A stretch of DNA of 56,208 bases from assembly GCA_937997345.1 (NCBI GenBank), contig CALKTD010000006.1:1-56208 (forward strand). Reading direction: 5' to 3'. The notes beneath the pieces are model-generated. The model worked only from the letters and a program-made list of their open reading frames with translations, searched no databases and had not been told where the DNA came from. The stretch comes from an uncultured Atopobium sp. GTDB taxonomy: Bacteria > Actinomycetota > Coriobacteriia > Coriobacteriales > Atopobiaceae. The translations under genes were made by a program, and so were the position numbers. Positions 50,834 to 56,208 of this stretch are shown piece by piece (the stretch's first letter is position 1; each line of letters opens with the position of its first letter).

Positions 50834-51832
50834 ATGTCTAAGACCACTATCATTGACCTTGCAAAATTAGCAAATGTGTCTATTGCTACCGTTTCGAATT
50901 ACCTTAACGGACACTTTGAAAAGATGTCCGAAGCAACTAAGCAACGTATCAAAAAAGCAATCGAAAACACAGGATATATTCCAAGTGCCCAAGCTCAAGC
51001 AATGGTTAAGAAGAGCTCTGGAATTATTGCTGTTCTCATCCTGGACAACACTAATGCCTGGGCAGCTCAAATGACTAACGGTATTGAAGATGCTGCTCTT
51101 GAGGCTGGATATCAGACAATTATTTGCAATTCTCGTTTTGACCCCACGCTTGAAGCTGACTGGGTTGAGAAAATGCTTTCAATTGGAGCAGATGGCATGC
51201 TTATCCAGCCAACCAATCAGTTCAGAGCGGTAGATAGACGAATTGCTAAAGTTGGAAAACCAGTTGTCTATTTTGACTGCGACCTTCTTGCCCTTAATAC
51301 TTCCTGGATAAAAAGTAATCTCTACGACGGCGTTTATTCAGCTGCAACCCGCTGCGTTGAACGCGGATACGAAAACTTTTTAATCATTGGCGGAGAGCCA
51401 AAAGGTCGTACCAGAATTGAACGAGAATCTGGCTTCACTGACGCTTTAGAGGCCTTAAATAAACCTCATGAGCGTCTCACCATGGAGCAAAGCACGCTGT
51501 CTATCTCTGACATCACGCAATGGCTCAATAATCATATTCTTCCGTCAAAGAAAACACTGGTATTTGTGCCAAATCAATGGGCTCTTAAAAGTGTCTATAA
51601 TGCCTTGCAATCCTACGAAACAGTAATTCCAAAGCAAGTTGGATTGTTGGGATTCAACAACACCGATTGGACCGATTTACCTGCTAAATGCATCTCAACC
51701 ATTGTTGAGCCTGTATATGAAGAGGGTTACGCAGCTTGCAAGATGCTCCTTAAAAGAATCAAAGACTCCTCGCTTGAGCCTGAACATAAGCTGCTCACCT
51801 GCAAACTAAATTGGCTCAAATCAACCATCTGA
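50834..51832 (+). CDS. LacI-family transcriptional regulator
   Basis: A 332-residue repressor. The N-terminal helix-turn-helix reads TTIIDLAKLANVSIATVSNYLNG and the hinge helix IPSAQAQAMV. The sugar-binding domain resembles periplasmic-type proteins (IIAVLILDNTNAWAAQM, LGFNNTDWTDLPAKCISTI near the end). ATG 50834 is preferred to an in-frame GTG at 50828; ribosome site is weak. It diverges from the PTS/GatZ operon with palindromic operators between, so it is the likely controller of both. The inducer is presumably the sugar or its phosphate. Confidence 0.93.
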   Translation: MSKTTIIDLAKLANVSIATVSNYLNGHFEKMSEATKQRIKKAIENTGYIPSAQAQAMVKKSSGIIAVLILDNTNAWAAQMTNGIEDAALEAGYQTIICNSRFDPTLEADWVEKMLSIGADGMLIQPTNQFRAVDRRIAKVGKPVVYFDCDLLALNTSWIKSNLYDGVYSAATRCVERGYENFLIIGGEPKGRTRIERESGFTDALEALNKPHERLTMEQSTLSISDITQWLNNHILPSKKTLVFVPNQWALKSVYNALQSYETVIPKQVGLLGFNNTDWTDLPAKCISTIVEPVYEEGYAACKMLLKRIKDSSLEPEHKLLTCKLNWLKSTI

Positions 51833-51838
51833 CAAAAA

Positions 51839-51870
51839 ATGGCGAAAAGACCAACTGATCTTCTCGCCAT
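51839..51870. terminator. Bidirectional terminator between lacI-type and fbpC-type genes
   Basis: ATGGCGAAAAGA (51839-51850) pairs with TCTTCTCGCCAT (51859-51870), one mismatch, between two convergent genes. Confidence 0.8.
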
Positions 51871-51894
51871 ACGTTACTGCTTTAACCAAAATAC

Positions 51895-52974
51895 TTACAG
51901 AACGTGAACCTCGTCCTTAGTGAAGTCAACAAAGGCGTGGTCACCAACGTTGTAAATCTTGTGCGTACGAGGGTTGAAGTCTGTAATCTTGATGAGGGTA
52001 TCGCCAACCATAACGTGGTAGTTCTGATAGTGGCCCATGAATCGAGAAAGAACTACCTCACAGGCAAGCGTTCCCTCGTCAGCAAGGCGCGCAGACTCTG
52101 GACGAAGAACAATGCAGCATTCCTTGCCCTTGTCCAGGTGAGAACATCCACTAGCCTCAAACTCATGGCCCGCAAAGCGGCAAAGCGCGGTCTCAGAATC
52201 AAGCTTATCTGCAATAGTCGCATGCAGGAAGTTTGACTCACCAATAAAGTCTGCAACAAACTCGTCTGCTGGGTGGTAGTAAACCGTCTGAGGATCGCCA
52301 ACCTGGTCAACAACACCCTTTTTCATAATGATAATGTTGTCAGAAAGCGCCATTGCCTCTGACTGGTCATGTGTAACGTAAATAGCAGTAATGCCAGCCT
52401 CCTGCTGAATGCGACGAATCTCGTTGCGCATATCAACGCGCAGTTTTGCATCAAGGTTTGAAAGAGGCTCGTCAAAGAGGAGCACGCTTGGCTCAATAAC
52501 CAGAGCACGCGCCAAAGCAACACGTTGCTGCTGACCGCCAGAAAGCTGGTTGGTCATGCGCTCTTCCATGCCTTCAAGTCCAACAAGACCAAGGATATGA
52601 AGAACCTTCTCGCGAATTACTGCCTTATCCATTTTGCGGAGTTTGAGACCGTACGCAACGTTATCAAAGATGTTGTAGTGAGGAAGCAATGCATAGCTCT
52701 GGAACACCATAGCAGTATCGCGTTTGTTTGGAGTAAGCTCGTCAATCTGCTCATCGCCGAGGAAAATCTTTCCCTCATCAGGGCTCTCAAAACCAGCAAT
52801 CATTCGCAGAATAGTGGTCTTTCCGCAGCCAGAAGGACCAAGCAGCGTTACAAACTCACCAGGAGCAATGGTGATATTAGCGTCTTGAACTGCGTAGAAG
52901 TCTTTTCCAGTCTTCTGATCCTGATAAATCTTGGAAATGTGCTTAAGGCGAACGCCTTTTTTCTCTGTAGCCAT
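51895..52974 (-). CDS. Ferric iron ABC transporter ATPase (FbpC-like)
   Basis: A 359-residue importer ATPase: Walker A GPSGCGKTTILRM, signature LSGGQQQRVALA, Walker B VLLFDEPLSNLD and switch His in YVTHDQSEAMALSD, followed from about residue 245 by a TOBE-type regulatory domain. It belongs to the FbpC/PotA group that drives iron or polyamine uptake. The start ATG 52974 (AAGGAGGAG upstream) follows the permease stop by 3 bases. It is last in the operon SBP-permease-ATPase. Confidence 0.92.
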   Translation of the reverse strand: MATEKKGVRLKHISKIYQDQKTGKDFYAVQDANITIAPGEFVTLLGPSGCGKTTILRMIAGFESPDEGKIFLGDEQIDELTPNKRDTAMVFQSYALLPHYNIFDNVAYGLKLRKMDKAVIREKVLHILGLVGLEGMEERMTNQLSGGQQQRVALARALVIEPSVLLFDEPLSNLDAKLRVDMRNEIRRIQQEAGITAIYVTHDQSEAMALSDNIIIMKKGVVDQVGDPQTVYYHPADEFVADFIGESNFLHATIADKLDSETALCRFAGHEFEASGCSHLDKGKECCIVLRPESARLADEGTLACEVVLSRFMGHYQNYHVMVGDTLIKITDFNPRTHKIYNVGDHAFVDFTKDEVHVL

Positions 52975-52977
52975 GTG

Positions 52978-54687
52978 TTACTCCTCCTTGAGTGCTCGGC
53001 TGGTGCCAAAGTGTTTGATGGCCCAATTCATTAGCAATACCGAGCCATAGGTAATAACAATCAGAATTGTCGCAAAGGCGCAGGCCATACCATATGAACC
53101 CTTACCTGCAAACTCATTAATCTGAACAGTGATGAGCAGGAACTCTGGTGTGACCAAGAGGATAACTGCAGAAATTGCGGTAATGGAGCGGACAAACGCC
53201 GTTACCAAGCCAGACAAGAACGAATCTTTAATCAGTGGCAGCGTAACGGTCATAAACACCGTAAAGCTGTCGGCGCCCATGTCGTATGCGGACTCTTCAA
53301 TAGATTTATCAATCTGTCGAAGCGCCGAGATACCCGAACGTGTTCCTGTAGGAAGCGAACGCACGACAAAGACAATAATCAGGATAAGTCCCGTGCCATA
53401 CAGGCCCTGCAAAAATCCTGTGTGCATAACACCGCTTGAGAAACCACGAATGTAACCAACGCCTAAAACCGTACCAGGAACTGCCATTGCAAGCATGGAT
53501 ACAGCCTCGATAAAACCACGGCCACGGAAGCGGCGCTTTACTACCAGATAAGAAATGATCATCGAAAGCAAGGCGGTAATTGGCGCCGCAATGAGCGAGA
53601 GCATAAACGAGTCACTAAACGCCTGCAAACCGTGGTACTTGGTAAATACCTGCTCAAACCACTTTGTTGTTAACTCGTAATTAGAGCCCCAGGAACGAAC
53701 AAACGAACCATAAGGAACGCAGAGGTACATGCCAATAACAAAGAGTGCGACTAGTGCGCAAAGAATGGTAAGTGGGATGCGAACAGAATTGTCTGTAATA
53801 AGCATCCTAGCTCGCGTTGCTTTGCCCGAAAGTGTAGACGTGCTCTTTGCTTCCAACACAAACTTCTGAACAACAAACATGAGCAGCGTAATAGAAAGAA
53901 GAACAACAGCCATTGCAGCCGCACCCTGCTTGTCATACGCGCCTGTAATCTGCAGGTAGATAGTTGTTGCTAAGGTATCGTAGGAGCCACCAATAATCAT
54001 TGGGTTAGCAAAGTCTGCAATCGACTCAATAAATGAGACGAGAAAAGCGTTTCCTAAACCAGGCAAAATAAGAGGAAGTGTAACGCTGGTAAATACCTTC
54101 CAGCGGCTTGCGCCCATGTCACGTGCTGCCTCTTCAAGGGATGGGTCAATGTTTTTAAGCAGGCCCTTAAGCATCATATAACACACAGGGAAGAACGACA
54201 TAGTCTGGACAATAAAGATGCCCCAGAAGCCATAGATGTTGTTGTCAAAAATTCCCAAAAGACCTCGAGTAATCAGGCCTTTCTTGCCAAACATCATAAT
54301 CATGGAAAGCGAAAGAACAAATGGTGGAGAAACAACAGGAAGCATGGAAACCACGCGGAAAAGGCCTGTCATAAACTTTGTACGAAGCTTTACGTACACT
54401 TCAACATACGCAAAAAGAAGGCCAATAAGCGCTGATAAAATGCCTACCGCAAAACCAACTCTGAGGGTATTGGTAATTGCGCGATCAAACGAAGGCATAG
54501 CTAAGATGCGCGTAAATACATCAAACGAAATCCCGTTATCGGAGACTACAGAGTCAACCATAAGAATGGCAAGTGGATACAAAATAAAAAGGGTTAAGAA
54601 GGCGATAAGAACGACAATGGTCGTTATCAAAATTGGATCGCCAAGGAGCTTTTTTCGCTCAAGTTGAGCGCTCTGGGATTTTGCCAT
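52978..54687 (-). CDS. Ferric iron ABC transporter permease (FbpB-like, two-domain)
   Basis: A 569-residue permease with about twelve helices and two BPD-type domains, each with an EAA-like loop: EEAARDMGASRWKVFTSVTLPLILPG near residue 190 and EESAYDMGADSFTVFMTVTLPLIKDS near residue 460. The duplicated fold in one chain is typical of FbpB/SfuB iron permeases. The start ATG 54687 has AGGA about seven bases upstream. A strong hairpin separates it from the binding-protein gene. Confidence 0.93.
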   Translation of the reverse strand: MAKSQSAQLERKKLLGDPILITTIVVLIAFLTLFILYPLAILMVDSVVSDNGISFDVFTRILAMPSFDRAITNTLRVGFAVGILSALIGLLFAYVEVYVKLRTKFMTGLFRVVSMLPVVSPPFVLSLSMIMMFGKKGLITRGLLGIFDNNIYGFWGIFIVQTMSFFPVCYMMLKGLLKNIDPSLEEAARDMGASRWKVFTSVTLPLILPGLGNAFLVSFIESIADFANPMIIGGSYDTLATTIYLQITGAYDKQGAAAMAVVLLSITLLMFVVQKFVLEAKSTSTLSGKATRARMLITDNSVRIPLTILCALVALFVIGMYLCVPYGSFVRSWGSNYELTTKWFEQVFTKYHGLQAFSDSFMLSLIAAPITALLSMIISYLVVKRRFRGRGFIEAVSMLAMAVPGTVLGVGYIRGFSSGVMHTGFLQGLYGTGLILIIVFVVRSLPTGTRSGISALRQIDKSIEESAYDMGADSFTVFMTVTLPLIKDSFLSGLVTAFVRSITAISAVILLVTPEFLLITVQINEFAGKGSYGMACAFATILIVITYGSVLLMNWAIKHFGTSRALKEE

Positions 54688-54737
54688 GCTGGTCCTAACT
54701 CTGAAACACTAAACCTATACGCAAAGCTCTATGTGGA

Positions 54738-54767
54738 ACTGGGTAGGCAGATCTCTGCCTACCCAGT
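54738..54767 (-). repeat. Perfect 14-bp hairpin between binding-protein and permease genes
   Basis: ACTGGGTAGGCAGA and TCTGCCTACCCAGT form a perfect 14-bp inverted repeat with a 2-base centre, 59 bases after the binding-protein stop and 50 before the permease start. No T run follows on the minus strand. It fits a partial terminator or a hairpin that protects the binding-protein mRNA so that it is made in excess over the permease. Confidence 0.75.
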
Positions 54768-54826
54768 ATAATCTGCCACTCAGATCTTGAGCAACAGCAT
54801 TGTTTGCTTGCTTTCCGGCGTTGGTT

Positions 54827-55966
54827 TTACTCCGTCTTAAAGCGGCTATCTCCGCCACCAAGAGCTTCCATAACGTCCTTGACATACTGCTCGGTGTGCT
54901 TCTTAGCATCCTCGAAGTTGTAGTCCATGACATTGTTTGGATCAAGGCCATACTCAGTAGCAATCTCAGGCTGCTTTGCGTTATCAATCACCAGGAACTG
55001 GTAAGAGCCATTCTTCTGAGCAAGATCAACGCATGCTGGTGAAAGTGCATACTCAATCCAGAGTTTAGCGGCATTTGGATGCGCAGCACCCTTGAAGATT
55101 GCAGTTGCGCCAACCTCGTATGATGCGCCAGAGCTTGGAATCTGAAGACCAACATTCTCATGCTCTTGGTCAACAATCTGATAAATGCCGTCGTGGAGCA
55201 TACCAATTCCGATGGTGCACTCGCCTGTTCCGATAGCCTTGGAAGGACCAGAACCACTCTTGGTGTACTGAGCAATGTTCTTATCAAGGTCAACAAGATA
55301 CTGAATGCCCTGATCGTGACCATACTTCTGAATAACGGTGTTGATAATCAGCTTTGCAGTACCAGCGGTGTTGTAGTTAGAAGACCAAATAAGACCCTTA
55401 TATTTAGGATCGATAAGATCTTTGTAATCCTGAGGAACATCAAGCTTAAGACGCTGGAGCTCTTCCTTATCGTACAGAATGCCCAGGATGCCCTTATAAA
55501 TTCCGTACCAGTCCTTATTTGTACTCTTGAACTTATCGGAAATAAGGTGAGATGCATTCTTTGGCTCGTACTGCTCAAGAAGGCCCTTTGAGGAGGTAAC
55601 ATTGTAAGGATCGGTTGTTCCGCCAAACCAAACATCTGCTGATGGATGACCGTTCTCTTCCTCAATCTTTGCAGCAACTTCTCCGGTTGAAAGACGCTGT
55701 ACCTGAACATCAATGCCATACAGACTCTTGAAGTTGGCACAAACTGCGTTTAGATACTCCTCTTCACAGGAACCGTAAACGATCAGCTTACCCTCTTCTT
55801 TTGCTGCCTTTACCAGCTCTTCTGGTGCACCAACAGTATCGGTAGAGTTGGTGTCAGATTCTTTTTTCTCGCCAGCATCAGAATCGGACTTTTTGCAAGC
55901 TGCGATACCCAGGCCTGCTACAACTGCGCTGACTCCAAAAAAGTTACGACGAGTAAGGTTTGACAT
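54827..55966 (-). CDS. Iron ABC transporter substrate-binding lipoprotein (FbpA-like)
   Basis: A 379-residue extracellular binding protein. The N-terminus has a twin-arginine motif (TRRNFFG), a hydrophobic segment and a lipobox-like GIAAC, so it is likely a Tat-exported lipoprotein. The mature part has a Ser/Asp-rich linker and then the type 2 periplasmic-binding fold of FbpA/AfuA proteins (EGKLIVYGSCEEEYLNAVC, HPSADVWFGGTTDPYN, LIWSSNYNTAGTAKLII, YEVGATAIFKGAAHPNAAKLWIEYAL). The start ATG 55966 has GGAGAG about 14 bases upstream. It is first in the operon. Confidence 0.92.
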   Translation of the reverse strand: MSNLTRRNFFGVSAVVAGLGIAACKKSDSDAGEKKESDTNSTDTVGAPEELVKAAKEEGKLIVYGSCEEEYLNAVCANFKSLYGIDVQVQRLSTGEVAAKIEEENGHPSADVWFGGTTDPYNVTSSKGLLEQYEPKNASHLISDKFKSTNKDWYGIYKGILGILYDKEELQRLKLDVPQDYKDLIDPKYKGLIWSSNYNTAGTAKLIINTVIQKYGHDQGIQYLVDLDKNIAQYTKSGSGPSKAIGTGECTIGIGMLHDGIYQIVDQEHENVGLQIPSSGASYEVGATAIFKGAAHPNAAKLWIEYALSPACVDLAQKNGSYQFLVIDNAKQPEIATEYGLDPNNVMDYNFEDAKKHTEQYVKDVMEALGGGDSRFKTE

Positions 55967-56118
55967 AAGAACTCTTTTCTCTCCTTGTGGTCACCCACAG
56001 CTCCAATGAAAAGAACATACTCCTGTGTAAATCGTACTCAAACTTTTTCGAAAATATTTCAACTATTCGATAAGTGGCTGATATTAGCGGCTATCGGTAT
56101 GTTTTGACGTATCTAAGC

Positions 56119-56148
56119 AAAAAGACCAGGGACAAAATCCCTGGTCTT
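56119..56148 (-). terminator. Terminator of the tRNA-Ala transcript
   Basis: AAGACCAGGGA and TCCCTGGTCTT form a perfect 11-bp stem around CAAAA, and the minus strand continues with TTTTTGC. It lies just past the tRNA-Ala 3' end and before the iron operon. Confidence 0.88.
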
Positions 56149-56155
56149 GAACATT

Positions 56156-56208
56156 TGGTGGAGAATAGGGGGATCGAACCCCTGACCTCAGGCTTGCAAA
56201 GCCCGCGC
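56156..56208 (-). tRNA. tRNA-Ala (anticodon TGC), truncated by the window edge
   Basis: The 3' part of a tRNA is visible on the minus strand: anticodon loop TTTGCAA in stem GGGC/GCCT-like arm, T arm AGGGG-TTCGATC-CCCCT, acceptor and encoded CCA (TCTCCACCA). The anticodon is TGC. The 5' part lies beyond position 56208. Confidence 0.88.

Noticed and set aside
1..56208. CRISPR array or prophage
   Set aside because: No regularly spaced repeats and no capsid, portal, terminase or tail genes were seen; the only mobile parts are the IS and the recombinase remnant.

Overview
The window looks like a chromosomal segment from a moderate-GC member of the Coriobacteriia, most likely the Atopobiaceae (Lancefieldella/Atopobium-like). 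This is inferred from the mix of Gram-positive features (LPXTG anchor, class B sortase, Tat lipoprotein), the order rpsF-ssb-rpsR-DUF2232-rplI-dnaB-purA, and Coriobacteriia-style hypothetical proteins. No rRNA is present, so the assignment is not proven.

Positions 1-4.48 kb look like the decayed right end of an integrated element. It holds the C-terminal part of a subtilisin-like protease, an IS256-family insertion sequence with a twice-frameshifted transposase, the tail of a large serine recombinase, and two paralogous membrane proteins, the first truncated. It ends exactly in the middle of an rlmD/rumA-type 23S rRNA methyltransferase whose 5' part is missing.

Positions 4.9-13.1 kb form a visibly AT-rich accessory block. 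A five-gene leftward operon encodes an ECF importer (S component, EcfT, double ATPase) followed by two YbtP/YbtQ-like ABC half-transporters, the second broken by a one-base frameshift. Divergent from it are an AraC-type regulator and an alpha/beta hydrolase. The set resembles metallophore (siderophore) uptake loci. Positions 13.3-19.1 kb carry an ATC-hydrolase-like protein, a CPBP protease, a HIT protein, a GyrI-like protein and an LPXTG repeat surface protein interrupted by one in-frame amber codon.

Positions 19.1-37.2 kb are mainly core metabolism on the minus strand: DUF47-PiT-TrmL (phosphate transport plus tRNA modification), purF-purM-purN-acyltransferase, a class B sortase, purE, a divergent pyridoxal/pyridoxamine kinase, a Coriobacteriia-type membrane-anchored hypothetical, and an operon purA-(DegV::PurD fusion)-NUDIX-ABC exporter. 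The DegV::PurD fusion keeps a strong internal Shine-Dalgarno and ATG at the junction, so it could make both a fusion and free PurD.

Positions 37.4-47.6 kb hold dnaB, the ribosomal operon rpsF-ssb-rpsR-DUF2232-rplI, a DUF4013-like membrane protein with a long Ala/Pro tail, two tRNA-Ser genes, a TRIC-family channel, typA/bipA and a small hypothetical. Positions 47.7-51.8 kb are a sugar locus: fructose-family PTS IIB and IIC and a GatZ/KbaZ-like protein, divergent from a LacI regulator with two palindromic operator candidates between them. Positions 51.9-56.0 kb encode an FbpABC-type ferric iron ABC importer. The window ends inside a tRNA-Ala(TGC) gene.
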